A stretch of DNA of 34,999 bases from Pseudomonadota bacterium (GTDB lineage Bacteria > Pseudomonadota > Gammaproteobacteria > Steroidobacterales > Steroidobacteraceae), in assembly GCA_021838635.1 (NCBI GenBank), contig JAKCDC010000027.1:1-34999 (forward strand), written 5' to 3'. This document shows, piece after piece, positions 1-8,144 of this stretch; positions within the stretch are counted from its first letter, which is position 1, and every line of letters begins with the position of its first letter. The position numbers and the translations under genes were made by a program. Below the pieces are notes generated by a model that was given only the letters and a program-made list of their open reading frames with translations, was not told the DNA's origin and searched no databases.

Positions 1-1
1 G

Positions 2-94
2 CATAAGATCGAATTTTTTGTTCGGGACCGCATGAAATGCAAGTTGGTCCTCGACGGCTGCAAGTGCGGACCCCGTGAAATGCAAGGCGGATAG
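2..94 (+). CDS. 3' end of an unknown gene (partial)
   Basis: An open frame enters from the left edge and stops with TAG at 92-94, giving the last 30 residues of a protein. The visible tail is basic and cysteine-containing (MKCK, then DGCKCGPRE). A perfect rho-independent terminator follows 18 bp after the stop, which fits this being the true end of a plus-strand transcription unit. An ATG at 32 could instead start a 20-residue peptide, but the frame is open upstream of it. No function can be assigned. Confidence 0.4.
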   Translation, partial: HKIEFFVRDRMKCKLVLDGCKCGPREMQGG

Positions 95-112
95 CGGTTA
101 CCCTGATTGTGG

Positions 113-139
113 CCCCTCGCATCGTGCGAGGGGTTTTTT
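113..139 (+). terminator. rho-independent terminator
   Basis: A perfect 9-bp stem (CCCCTCGCA / TGCGAGGGG) with a TCG loop is followed directly by six T residues. It would end the plus-strand unit that enters from the left edge. The stretch 140-393 after it holds no ORF I can support. Confidence 0.9.
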
Positions 140-393
140 GGTGCTGTCATGGGCGCCTTATTTCGGTGCCGCTGTCGCTCAGCGCGACACCGGTTCTCTA
201 CTATCTGATGGTCGAATTGCACCGGCGGACTATCATTTCACGCGGTCTCCCGGAGATACCACGAGCATTGACCGATCGGTTCCAGGACCCGGGGACCGGG
301 TTTTGGTATCTGATGATGGACGCATTCAATGCTCCCTTTGGGCGGAAGAGGCGGGTCCACCCGTGACGCCGGAGGTGCAGGGGCGGTACGCGA

Positions 394-1086
394 TCAGTCC
401 GGCTTCGGCACTTCCTCGTAGGCAAATCGGAATTCCGCCGCATTTACCGGCTGATCGGCCATGATGCGGAACACGCAGCGACCATCACCGTCCTGGAAGC
501 GCCGCTCTCGTGCCACGCGAACTCCGAGGAGCCGGCTGAGCACGGACACCGTGACGCTGCACAGGTGCGGCCGTTGCAGAGCGAGGCTGAGGTACGGACA
601 GTTGTGCTCCACCAGCGCCAAGCCTCTCCGGTCGCGGCGCACCGAGGTGTACGGGTCGTCAATAAAATAGATCCCTTTGAGCGCCTCGAGTCGATCCGCA
701 AGAGCCATACCCTGCAGCCGGGGCTGGTGATACTGCACCTGCAGGTCGGCCAGAGCGGCAAGCAGCCGCGTCAAGCCCTCAGTACCGAACTGCGCCGTAA
801 CCAAATCGAGCAAGGCCAGCGAAAGCGTGTCGTAGTTCTTGGGGAACAGTCCATCGCCACGATCCGTCAGTGCAAAGGCCACACGCGGGCGCCCCCGTCC
901 GGTCGTCGTCGTGGCGGCGCGGCTCACCAGACCTTGCTCCTCGAGAAGCGCCAGCTGCTGGCGGGCCGCCTCTCGAGAGACATGTAGCCGACGCGCCACG
1001 CCGGCAGCGCTCAACGGCCCGTGTCTCCTGAGCACTCCGAGCAGGGCACCGCGAGTTTCCGAGAGCATATCTCGCCGCGGGTGCAT
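394..1086 (-). CDS. SufR-like Fe-S transcriptional regulator
   Basis: This 230-residue protein has an N-terminal winged helix-turn-helix (about residues 12-75, with the helix region VARRLHVSREAARQQL) and a C-terminal cysteine domain. Cysteines at 163, 176 and 204 give C-x12-C-x27-C, the spacing I recall for the [4Fe-4S] ligands of cyanobacterial SufR. I infer a DNA-binding repressor that senses Fe-S cluster status or oxidative/nitrosative stress. The ATG at 1086 was chosen because it lies 7 bp after the stop of the upstream membrane-protein gene; longer starts would overlap that gene. It is the last gene of a three-gene minus-strand operon and no suf/isc gene is visible, so its target may be this operon itself. 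The SufR-type family assignment is firm; the regulon is inference. Confidence 0.8.
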   Translation of the reverse strand: MHPRRDMLSETRGALLGVLRRHGPLSAAGVARRLHVSREAARQQLALLEEQGLVSRAATTTTGRGRPRVAFALTDRGDGLFPKNYDTLSLALLDLVTAQFGTEGLTRLLAALADLQVQYHQPRLQGMALADRLEALKGIYFIDDPYTSVRRDRRGLALVEHNCPYLSLALQRPHLCSVTVSVLSRLLGVRVARERRFQDGDGRCVFRIMADQPVNAAEFRFAYEEVPKPD

Positions 1087-1093
1087 TTGCTGC

Positions 1094-1567
1094 TTAGGGG
1101 CCTGGTTGCGACCCACGCCCTTGATCATCCTGTCCGACACCATAGCGATATACGAGCTGTGCGCCAGCGTAAGCGCCGGCCAGCAAGAGCGCAAAGCCTC
1201 CAAGTGAAAGGATCATTCCCGCGCTGGCCCGGCCCGGCGCGGGCGGCATCGCTGGGGACCTCAACAGCAGGTCGCAGGCAAAGACAGTCCAAACGGCCCC
1301 CATGAGCAGCAGATGCCGCCAGCCAGTGCGCTGCCCAGGGTGGTCAGCCGGCAGCGCCAGCAGGTCGAGAAACCCGGCCGCCATGGCCGGCAGTGCCAGC
1401 GCCAACCCTCCGCCGATCGCCCAGAATGCGCAGCGCCACCACAGGTCGCCGCCGCGAAAGCGCTGCAGCAGATCAGCCACTGGCGCCACCGTCCAGAAAA
1501 CCAGCGGGAAATGCACTAGTGCCGGATGCAGCGGATGGCGGCCGAGCCTCAGGCCACGCATGTCCAT
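1094..1567 (-). CDS. DUF2231-type membrane protein
   Basis: This 157-residue integral membrane protein begins with the motif HPLHPALVHFPLVF, diagnostic of the DUF2231 family, whose conserved histidines sit at the start of the first helix. Four hydrophobic segments follow (roughly residues 18-35, 46-72, 82-102 and 115-138), with a polar tail. The biochemical role of DUF2231 proteins is unknown; they are often found with redox or cytochrome genes. It starts 12 bp after the upstream small membrane protein and ends 7 bp before the SufR-like regulator, so the three are probably co-transcribed. A second in-frame ATG two codons downstream is an equally good start. Confidence 0.75.
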   Translation of the reverse strand: MDMRGLRLGRHPLHPALVHFPLVFWTVAPVADLLQRFRGGDLWWRCAFWAIGGGLALALPAMAAGFLDLLALPADHPGQRTGWRHLLLMGAVWTVFACDLLLRSPAMPPAPGRASAGMILSLGGFALLLAGAYAGAQLVYRYGVGQDDQGRGSQPGP

Positions 1568-1579
1568 TCTCTGCGGCGC

Positions 1580-1936
1580 TCAGCCGCGGCCGGACTGCAC
1601 GATGGCGGCGAGCAGAATCAAGAATCCCACGAGCGCCACCAGCGCATGCACCACGATAACGGTGCGTGGGTGTTGCTGCTTGCGGACGTGAAAAGATAGC
1701 AGATAGAAGCCTCCCAGCGCGGCCACGATCAACACGACCAATGCGATGGTCCCCGCATGTCCCACCTGACCCAGGAGCGCGGCCACAATCAAGAGCACCA
1801 ATCCGCTCGCGACCAGTACGCCGTGCAGTGCCGCCAGCGGCACCGGAATTGACTGTGCCTTGAAGGCGCGTATCGCCATCGCCAGGCCGCCGAGCGCACC
1901 GATCGCAAAGAGCACCGCCGCATAGATCAGCAACAT
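1580..1936 (-). CDS. small four-helix membrane protein
   Basis: This 118-residue protein is almost wholly hydrophobic, with about four membrane segments (residues 2-24, 32-54, 60-80 and 92-113) separated by short basic loops. I do not recognise a named family. It is the first gene of the operon with the DUF2231 protein and the SufR-like regulator. A good ribosome site (GGAG, seven bases before ATG) supports the start at 1936. The short inverted repeat at 1962-1977 lies just upstream and is the only visible candidate operator. Confidence 0.65.
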   Translation of the reverse strand: MLLIYAAVLFAIGALGGLAMAIRAFKAQSIPVPLAALHGVLVASGLVLLIVAALLGQVGHAGTIALVVLIVAALGGFYLLSFHVRKQQHPRTVIVVHALVALVGFLILLAAIVQSGRG

Positions 1937-1961
1937 GATTGCTCTCCTTCAAACTATTTGT

Positions 1962-1977
1962 GCAAGCTTGTGCTTGC
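1962..1977. promoter_or_regulatory. inverted repeat upstream of SufR-like operon
   Basis: GCAAGC-TTGT-GCTTGC is a perfect 6-bp inverted repeat 26 bp upstream of the first ATG of the minus-strand operon. The surrounding sequence is AT-rich compared with its neighbours, as in a promoter. It could be an operator for the SufR-like protein encoded in the operon, but nothing here shows binding. Confidence 0.35.
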
Positions 1978-2305
1978 GAAAATAATAGTAGCGTCGAACG
2001 AGGGAAAGTCAAGCGATCTCTGCCGCGCTCATCCGACCGACGGCATTGCATTCTACGGGGCACGATTTCAGAAACGGTCTGTCACACGCACGCGTGCGAT
2101 CAGCGCGTAGCCGACGTGCGGCGCAAGCGCCGGATGGTGCATTGCCGCATTCTGTATGCATTGCCTCAGCCGAACCCATACCATTTTCCGTCATTGCTCA
2201 TTTGAAAGGTCTCTTTCGGCGCGACCCTCTGTCAGAAAGCAATGATGCAGTCTCAGCTTGCCCTCTCTGCGCGGGCGGAATCGGCGCGCTCGCTGGCGCT
2301 ACCCG
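1978..2305. other. intergenic region, no supported gene
   Basis: This stretch lies between the start of the minus-strand membrane-protein operon and the decayed transposase. ORFs here are short, overlap one another in several frames and show no recognisable protein motif or ribosome site. I see nothing in it beyond the promoter region of the operon. Confidence 0.5.
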
Positions 2306-2872
2306 ATGGCCACGAGCCGGGCACCGAAGCAGATTTTGACGGAGTTCATTGCCGCCACCGGCTACCATGGGAAGTACGCGATCCACGCCCCCAATGCCCG
2401 AACGTGCCGACTCAGGGCCTCGCGGCCGTAGCCGAGCATCATTGCACGACAAGACGCAGGCCCTGATCGTACTGTGGGAGGCATCCGTTCGCGTCTGCGG
2501 GAAGCGCCTGAAGCCGCTATCGAAAATCCCGCTGCCGACACTGGAGCGGCACGGCCATCTGAAGCTCGAGGAAACGACCCGAGGCGAGCTAGTCATCATG
2601 AGCGCCTCGACGATCGTCCGGTTGCTGCGGCAACCGCGACAGGCGACGGGTACGAAGTAAAGTCGCCGCATGGTCCCAGAGATTCGGCGCCGCGATGCTG
2701 TGCGCACCTCTGCCGAGTGGCACGACCCTCCACCAAGCGCATGGAAATGGATTTGGTCCCCACCGTGGGGACTCGATCCGTGGCAGCCGCATTCACAGTC
2801 TCGTCCTCAGGGATATTGCCAGCGGCTGGGCGAAGTATGCTCCGCTACGCTTGCTTGAGATCATTGACTTCA
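2306..2872 (+). pseudogene. decayed integrase-core (rve) transposase
   Basis: Fragments of one transposase family appear in order but in different frames. Near 2306-2400 there is an N-terminal piece with TEFIAATGYHGKYAI. At 2450-2660 lies a middle piece with ALIVLWEASVRVCGKRLKPL and a following ERHGHLKL. At 2710-2790 a DPPP / MEMDLV piece follows, and at 2800-2860 a piece with IHSLVLRDIASGWAKYAPL. In intact relatives I recall, these form one protein of the integrase-catalytic (DDE) superfamily with a GYHRKYA motif. At least three frame changes separate the pieces, and the catalytic core beyond the first Asp region is missing. It is a relic of an insertion element and not functional. Confidence 0.7.
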
Positions 2873-3027
2873 CCGGGTGCGGACCGGAGACTTACCTATC
2901 GTCGTATGCATCAGCCGGTCAATGGGCGACTTGATTTCGCGAATCGAAGTGCCGACCGTGCGCGCTGATGTAGAGGACTCTGGGCGGGGATCATTTTGCG
3001 CGTTCTGATTATTTAGGAGCCCTGGCA

Positions 3028-3378
3028 ATGTCCGATTCCGTCTATCCCAATAGTTCCCCGAGGTGGAGTGAGCTGCGTCGCGCCCTGGCTCCTGAGACTG
3101 AAAAGGCCTTTCAGGCGTTCAGCCGTCAAGTGTTCGCCGACGGTGCGCTTCCTGTGAAAGTCAAACAGCTCATTGCCGTGGCCGTGGCACACGTGACCCA
3201 GTGTCCCTATTGCATTCGCGGACACGTCAAAGGGGCACTACGCGCAGGGGCGACACGAGAGGAAGTCATGGAGGCGATCTGGGTCGCCGCCGAAATGCGC
3301 GCTGGAGGCGCATATGCCCATGCGACTGTCGCGCTCGCGGCGATGGAGGAGGCGCAGTCGCAGCACGCTGCGGGGTAA
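3028..3378 (+). CDS. AhpD-like carboxymuconolactone decarboxylase family protein
   Basis: This 116-residue protein has the AhpD/CMD fold signature: a CPYC pair (Cys59, Cys62) followed by His66 and the downstream helical stretch AGATREEVMEAIWVAAEM. Family members with this CxxC-x3-H are small alkylhydroperoxidase-type redox proteins, so a peroxide or thiol redox role in the cytoplasm is likely. The start has an AGGAG ribosome site (about 3017). It is the first of four short plus-strand genes (3028-4422) that look like one transcription unit. The family is clear; the physiological substrate is not. Confidence 0.85.
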   Translation: MSDSVYPNSSPRWSELRRALAPETEKAFQAFSRQVFADGALPVKVKQLIAVAVAHVTQCPYCIRGHVKGALRAGATREEVMEAIWVAAEMRAGGAYAHATVALAAMEEAQSQHAAG

Positions 3379-3423
3379 AAGCCGCAGCCGCGTTGTGGTG
3401 CGCTTCCTCTCGAGGAAATCTCT

Positions 3424-3789
3424 ATGATCCGTTCCAATGAGATGCTCGACGTACGAATCAAGCGCGCTTACCTGCCCGCATCTACTCGCGACGGCACCCG
3501 CATTCTCGTGGATCGCATTTGGCCTCGGGGATTGCGCAAGAGCGATGTCGCGATCGAGCGCTGGGTGCGGGAGGTCGCGCCGAGCACGGGACTACGACAC
3601 TGGTTCGGACACGACCCCGCGCGATGGGAGGAGTTTCAGCGTCGCTACCGGGCCGAACTCAAGGACAAGACGGTACTCATCGATGAGCTTAGGGAGATTG
3701 CCCGCCACCAGCCGCTCACGCTCGTGTATTCCGCGCATGACGAGCAGCACAACCAGGCGATCGTCTTGAAGGATATCCTCCTTCATTGA
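3424..3789 (+). CDS. DUF488 family protein (YeaO-like)
   Basis: This 121-residue protein matches DUF488 throughout. It has an N-terminal VRIKRAY block, then TRILVDRIWPRGLRKSD, the conserved WVREVAPS and RHWFGHDPARWEEF segments, and a C-terminal LVYSAHDEQHNQA. The biochemical role of DUF488 is not established. A GAGGA ribosome site precedes the ATG. It sits between the AhpD-like gene and two small unknown genes, each with its own GAGGA-type ribosome site, consistent with an operon. Confidence 0.85.
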   Translation: MIRSNEMLDVRIKRAYLPASTRDGTRILVDRIWPRGLRKSDVAIERWVREVAPSTGLRHWFGHDPARWEEFQRRYRAELKDKTVLIDELREIARHQPLTLVYSAHDEQHNQAIVLKDILLH

Positions 3790-3807
3790 CGATCCGAGGA
3801 AATCATC

Positions 3808-4134
3808 ATGACAACCGTCGCCGTCCGTCTCGACCTCTCACGCGCTCTGCTCGACCCCGCTTCGACATTCGAATCCCCGGAAGCGGTGATGAAGAACGGA
3901 GACCTGTCAACGGACAACAAGATCGAGATCCTGTGCCGTTGGGCTTACGATGCCACGGAGCTTGCGGTTGCGGAGGAGGAGGGAATGGCGGGCGGAGAGC
4001 GCAGTCAGCTCGATAGTGTTCTGCAAGCGTTGGACGGCTTGACCGGTGGTTTCAATGCAGAGCAGGTCGCTCCGACGAAGCATAGTGGCTTCTGCCTGTG
4101 TGCGAAGCAAAGTACCGCGGGTGCGTCACCGTGA
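3808..4134 (+). CDS. conserved hypothetical protein
   Basis: This 108-residue cytoplasmic protein is acidic and helical. The segment from FESPEAV through KIEILCRWAYDATELAVAEE resembles small proteins of unknown role in other proteobacteria (recollection, not a search). A GAGGAAATCATC leader gives a good ribosome site. It lies 18 bp after the DUF488 gene, likely in the same transcript. The C-terminal CLCAKQ stretch has two cysteines; no catalytic motif is visible. Confidence 0.65.
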   Translation: MTTVAVRLDLSRALLDPASTFESPEAVMKNGDLSTDNKIEILCRWAYDATELAVAEEEGMAGGERSQLDSVLQALDGLTGGFNAEQVAPTKHSGFCLCAKQSTAGASP

Positions 4135-4164
4135 GGGTTGTGCGAAGACCGGAGGAGAAACGAC

Positions 4165-4422
4165 ATGAGTCAGAAAACTGATGACCCGGGTCAGGAGCGG
4201 GGCTCCTTTTCCTCTCCGCCATGCTTGATGCACGAGCTCGATCCCGAGACGCTAGGCTTTGTGCCTGAACCTGAGGCACAGACCGAGATCGACGTCGTGC
4301 GTCGGCGTGATGCGAAGCGCGAAACCCTGCTTATAGCGTGCGCGGCAATGCCGGATGAAGAGCGCTCAAGAATCGATTCGAGCAATGCTGTAAATCTGGA
4401 AACTAACATCGTCGAGGAATGA
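4165..4422 (+). CDS. small conserved hypothetical protein
   Basis: This 85-residue protein has the motif SPPCLMHELDPETLGF near the N-terminus and an acidic C-terminal half. The ATG at 4165 was chosen because GGAGGAG lies 7 bp upstream; an earlier ATG at 4138 lacks a ribosome site. It is the last gene of the four-gene run starting at 3028 and is followed at once by a hairpin. The SPPCxMHE motif recalls other short unknown proteins, but no function is known to me. Confidence 0.65.
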   Translation: MSQKTDDPGQERGSFSSPPCLMHELDPETLGFVPEPEAQTEIDVVRRRDAKRETLLIACAAMPDEERSRIDSSNAVNLETNIVEE

Positions 4423-4424
4423 CT

Positions 4425-4459
4425 GTCCCGTGCCTGATCATGGTTATAAAGGCAGGGAC
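4425..4459 (+). terminator. hairpin after the 3028-4422 operon
   Basis: GTCCC-(GT)-GCCT and AGGC-A-GGGAC form a long stem with a one-base bulge, beginning two bases after the stop codon at 4422. There is no T-tract, so it may be an imperfect terminator or a 3' stabilising hairpin. Confidence 0.4.
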
Positions 4460-4540
4460 GAGCGCCTGTGTAAAGTCACTACGTCACGGATCTATTTGAC
4501 ATGAAAGTCCTGGGCGAGCTCCGCACGGAAACAAACGGTC

Positions 4541-5113
4541 TCAAGAACCTTGACAGCGGAAAGACAGGATTGCGTACCGGCGTTGGGAAAATTGGAACGA
4601 CCCTATCCGGGTCATCCCGAAGCTTCGCTCATGGACTGCAAGCGAGTGGGGATTGTCGTCGTCGATGAACAGGAGTCCCACGTCGAAGCGGGACGCAAAT
4701 TCATGCTTCAGTGCGCGGTACAGCCCGCGCGCGACGCCCCGCCCCTGCCATGCGAGCGCGACGCAGACGGGCCCGTAAAAGAACGCCCGGAGAGCAGCCA
4801 CCGGACGCCCCTCGAACTCGGCCTTCGCGCAGGCATCCAGCAACGCGCGTAGGATCGGGGCGTGCCGGGCGAAATCACGCGTGGGCGAGCATGGAAACCC
4901 CACAACTTCGCCTTCCGCATCCGCCACCAGAATGCCAAGGTCGGCGTTGAAGGCCGAGACCTTTGCGACATCAAAATGACCGGTCAGGAATCCCTGTCCA
5001 CGCGCAGTCACATCAGGGTTGTCGCGAGCGTTGTCTGCGGCGATACGAGCCAATGCAGGATAATCCGACTCCTCGGCGCGACGATAGTGTACCGGTGCAC
5101 CGCTCGGCATCAT
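4541..5113 (-). CDS. GNAT family N-acetyltransferase
   Basis: This 190-residue protein is a GNAT-fold acetyltransferase. It begins with YRRAEESDYPALARIA and contains the acetyl-CoA-binding motif A region CVALAWQGRGVARGLYRAL (Q-x-x-G-x-A type, about residues 117-135). It ends with a terminal FGMTRIGSFQF segment typical of the fold. The substrate cannot be told. The start codon overlaps the stop of the upstream flavoprotein gene (ATGA), so the two are translationally coupled; a second ATG follows immediately. Confidence 0.8.
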   Translation of the reverse strand: MMPSGAPVHYRRAEESDYPALARIAADNARDNPDVTARGQGFLTGHFDVAKVSAFNADLGILVADAEGEVVGFPCSPTRDFARHAPILRALLDACAKAEFEGRPVAALRAFFYGPVCVALAWQGRGVARGLYRALKHEFASRFDVGLLFIDDDNPHSLAVHERSFGMTRIGSFQFSQRRYAILSFRCQGS

Positions 5114-6336
5114 GCGCCCATATCAACGTCTTCGAGCGGTGCCGCCTGTACTGCCGGTGCGGCCGCAGCGAGGATATCATCTCGATTGCGGGTTCGCGGC
5201 GGATAGATGCGCTCGCGGTTGATCATCTGCTTGATGCGCTTGGCCTGCTCGCCTTCAGTTACGAGCTTGCGATCACGGCCTTCGGTGTACACCGCTCCCC
5301 AGGGGCCGAGATCCACGCAGGTCACGTAATAGTCGATCCGCAACGGCAGCATGGACTCGCTCAGAAGGTCGGCTGCAACGTTGTGACCGCAATATCGGCC
5401 CATCGGCCGGCCGTATTGGCAGGACATAATGGAGTCATGCCGCCCGTCGATCGGGAAATTGGCGCAGTCGCCGGCCGCAAACACGCCCGGAACACCCCTG
5501 ACTCGCAGGTACTCGTCGACCTGAATGCGCCCGAGCTTGTCGAGCTCGACTGGAAACTCCTTGGTCAGCGCGTTGGCGCGCATGCCGCCGCACCACACCA
5601 CCGTTGCTGCCGCGATTGATTCTCCGCCTTCGAATTGCACGCCAGAAGCGGTCACCCGGGTAACGTTGACGCCGGGGCGCAGTTCGACGCCCAGCGCGTG
5701 CATGGCTGTTTCGATGACCGGCTGCGCTCCGCCCATCTGATCGGCGATCCGTGGGGCGTGATCCATCAGGATCACGCGCGTGCCGTTCCGCTCGCCCGCA
5801 GCTTCGGCCAGGCGCGCGGGCAACTCCGACGCAATCTCGGATCCTGTCAGGCCGGCGCCGATGACAACTGCGGTGTAACGCCCGGTTGATGCGTGGCGCG
5901 ATGGCAGCGACTGCAAGTGATCCCGTAGCTTCGCCGCGCCTTCGCAGGTGTCGACGTCGAGCGCGTACTCCGCAAGTCCCGGAATCGACGGATATACCAA
6001 CGAGCTGCCTAGGGCCATCACCAGACGTGTGTAATCGAGGGTTTCCTGTCCCGCGGCGGTCTCTACCTTCACCTTTCGCTTGGCGGCATCAATATGGGTC
6101 ACCTTGCCCTGGAGCCACTTCACGCCGATCGGCTCGAACACATCCGCCAAAGGCACCTGCGTGGCCGTGAGATCCATCTCATAGTTACGCACCCGAATGC
6201 TGTGGAATGGTCGGGCGTCGACGACGAGGATTGCGATGGGCTCGTGTGGGGGCCTCTCCTCGGCCAATTTGCGCGCGGCGCCCACTGCGGACCACAGGCC
6301 GGCGAAGCCGGCGCCCAAAACCAGGATTCGTTGCAT
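5110..6336 (-). CDS. NDH-2-like FAD/NAD(P)-dependent oxidoreductase
   Basis: This 408-residue two-dinucleotide-domain flavoprotein has an N-terminal FAD motif (ILVLGAGFAGLWSA, residues 3-16). Its second Rossmann motif (TAVVIGAGLTGSEIASEL) lies near the middle, and a C-terminal FAD-binding segment carries GVFAAGDCANFP. This layout is that of type II NADH dehydrogenases and sulfide:quinone reductases; the absence of clear SQR redox cysteines favours an NDH-2-like enzyme feeding quinone. The start at 6336 places the FAD motif at the N-terminus and has an AGAGG site upstream; a longer ORF start at 6390 is less likely. It lies next to the NO island, where quinol is the donor for NorZ, which would be a natural partner (inference). 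Confidence 0.8.
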   Translation of the reverse strand: MQRILVLGAGFAGLWSAVGAARKLAEERPPHEPIAILVVDARPFHSIRVRNYEMDLTATQVPLADVFEPIGVKWLQGKVTHIDAAKRKVKVETAAGQETLDYTRLVMALGSSLVYPSIPGLAEYALDVDTCEGAAKLRDHLQSLPSRHASTGRYTAVVIGAGLTGSEIASELPARLAEAAGERNGTRVILMDHAPRIADQMGGAQPVIETAMHALGVELRPGVNVTRVTASGVQFEGGESIAAATVVWCGGMRANALTKEFPVELDKLGRIQVDEYLRVRGVPGVFAAGDCANFPIDGRHDSIMSCQYGRPMGRYCGHNVAADLLSESMLPLRIDYYVTCVDLGPWGAVYTEGRDRKLVTEGEQAKRIKQMINRERIYPPRTRNRDDILAAAAPAVQAAPLEDVDMGA

Positions 6337-6733
6337 CCTTTGTACCTCTGAAACAGCGAATTTCCATTGGGCGTCTCGGCGCCGGCTCACCGTCGCCCCG
6401 CGGGGCGCCCGTGGTCCCTACACGACGGACCTCATAGATGGGGATTGATCGACGTGTTGCATTCTGCGCGCATGCTCGCTTGGCGACAAGCGTCCGAGTG
6501 ATGAGTGCAGACTGGATTTGCCCTCGATTTATGGATCCTACAGCTGGGACCGTTACGCATCCTGCCTGTTCCGAGCGGCAAGCCAAACCCGTTCGAATTG
6601 TGTCTGGCTGCCGAAGCCCAGAGACGACTGAAGCCGCCGATGGTCGTAAACGTCAGCCATTTGCAAATCTCGCTCACGGCATCGCGCGAGCCTGTCAGAA
6701 ATTTCGGCTCTATCGAATTCAGAGTGGGTATAG
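6337..6733. other. intergenic region upstream of the flavoprotein
   Basis: No convincing gene. A perfect 14-bp palindrome, CGCCCCGCGGGGCG, lies at 6394-6407, about 60 bp upstream of the flavoprotein start, and could be a regulatory site. Overlapping ORFs of 70-100 codons on both strands have no recognisable motif or good ribosome site and are not called. Confidence 0.4.
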
Positions 6734-6934
6734 GTCCTGAAGAATCACGATTATCCAGTCGGAATTCTATGGAGCATCACTCCCCTTCTGGATAAGGAGA
6801 GAACCTTCAAGCGTCTTATAGACCAGAATTACGAGCGCGAGGAGAAGGCACTCTTTCGCGAGGAGCGCGCAGAGCTGCGCGCCGAAGCAGGCATGCGGCT
6901 CGCGAGAGAGATGATTGCGTGCGAGCTTCATTGA
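6734..6934 (+). other. start-less short ORF (possible gene remnant)
   Basis: An open frame of about 66 codons, without a usable ATG/GTG/TTG near its beginning, encodes a charged, helix-prone peptide. It contains LLDKERTFKRLIDQNYER, then a Glu/Arg-rich stretch, and ends REMIACELH. Its composition looks protein-like, unlike the shadow ORFs around it. It could be a gene that lost its 5' end or one using CTG at 6737. It ends 19 bp before the end of the convergent nnrS gene. No homologue is recognised. Confidence 0.25.
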
Positions 6935-6953
6935 CGCTCGAGCGCATTTGCGG

Positions 6954-8144
6954 TTAGCGATCGATTCGTGGGCGCAGGAGGAGTGGAGCGTAGTGCACCG
7001 CGAATAGCGCGAAAGCGGCAATCCAAAGCCCCGCCGCTGCGAGCAGGAGGTCTTCGCTCGCAGTACCGGCGAATGCTGCGGCGATCCGCAAGCATACGGC
7101 GAGGATGACTAATGCGTAGATCAGGATGGTCGCGGCGTCTGCCGTCAAGTCATGACCGGTGTGTCCGCGTGATACCCGGGTCATCACGGCAAGGATCATT
7201 GTGCCGATAGCGCCCGCAGTGAGTGCGTGGATCGCTGCGTCCAAGGGAAAGGCAGTATCGAGAGTGGCAGCGCCAAGCGCGGCAACGCCTAGTATCAGCC
7301 ATGCGTATCCCAGATGCAGGATCAGAAGCAGCATCTCCGAGCGCGTCGCCGCGCCTCGCCACCTGAGCAGACGCCACAGATTGAGCGCGGAACCGACGAG
7401 CAGCGCCATGCCGGTCGCACGGTTTTCCGGAAAGAAGGCCCACGCGAGCAGCGCCGCATGCAATATACCGAGTGATACACGATCGAGCAGCTCGACCGGT
7501 GGGGGGAGGCGATTCTGTCCAAGCCGGGCGAGCCAATTGCGGGTGAAGCTGGGCACGATACGTCCGCCGACCACGGATATCAGAATCAGGATCGTCGCGA
7601 GTCCAAGCCGCCATCCATACCCGGTGAGAGCACCGAGGCCACCCTCCGCGCCGAGGTCCGTCATCAACTGCGCCAGCGCGAGCACTACGACGGGCACGAT
7701 CATGCGATAATTTCGCCGGTTTCTCGCGGCGATGATCTCGCGGGCTACGATCGCAGCGAGAGTGAACGGGAAGGCGATGTCCGCCGTGATGGCGAGCCAA
7801 GCGGGGATGAGTGCGCTGATCAAGGCATCGAGGCGACCGACCAGCCACAAGCCCGCCAGCAGCCCCAGTAATGCACCGCTCACCGGCCGGCGTCCCGTCC
7901 ACTCGGAAATGGCGGTGAGCAGGAACCCTGCTACAGCCGCGGGCACGAAGCCGAAAAGCATTTCGTGGATGTGCCAATCCAGAGGATCAAGGCGGCTCGG
8001 CAGCGCAAGACCCACCGTGAGCATCATGATCCACAACGCCAGAGCGATCGCTGCCCATAGCGCCGCCCCGAGAAAGAAGGGGCGAAAGCCGTACGAGAGC
8101 AGCGTCCGTGGTGTGCGCGCCTCGGAACTGACTGTCGTGCTCAA
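6954..8144 (-). CDS. nnrS: NnrS family haem/copper membrane protein
   Basis: This 396-residue polytopic protein has about 12 hydrophobic segments. It carries the family signatures YGFRPFFLGAALWA near the N-terminus, DPLDWHIHEMLFGF, and later GRIVPSFTRNWLARLG and HALTAGAIGTMILAVMTRVSRGHTGH. NnrS proteins contribute to resistance to NO stress in denitrifiers and pathogens. I chose the TTG at 8144 because AAGGAGG lies 5 bp upstream; it overlaps the TGA of the NO reductase gene, implying translational coupling. An ATG far upstream would bury the start in norZ. Co-expression with norZ fits a joint role in NO handling. Confidence 0.9.
   Translation of the reverse strand: MSTTVSSEARTPRTLLSYGFRPFFLGAALWAAIALALWIMMLTVGLALPSRLDPLDWHIHEMLFGFVPAAVAGFLLTAISEWTGRRPVSGALLGLLAGLWLVGRLDALISALIPAWLAITADIAFPFTLAAIVAREIIAARNRRNYRMIVPVVVLALAQLMTDLGAEGGLGALTGYGWRLGLATILILISVVGGRIVPSFTRNWLARLGQNRLPPPVELLDRVSLGILHAALLAWAFFPENRATGMALLVGSALNLWRLLRWRGAATRSEMLLLILHLGYAWLILGVAALGAATLDTAFPLDAAIHALTAGAIGTMILAVMTRVSRGHTGHDLTADAATILIYALVILAVCLRIAAAFAGTASEDLLLAAAGLWIAAFALFAVHYAPLLLRPRIDR

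Noticed and set aside
1094-1203. Extension of the SufR-like gene to an upstream start at 1203
   Set aside because: It would overlap the DUF2231 gene by over 100 bases; the ATG at 1086 begins just before the HTH domain.
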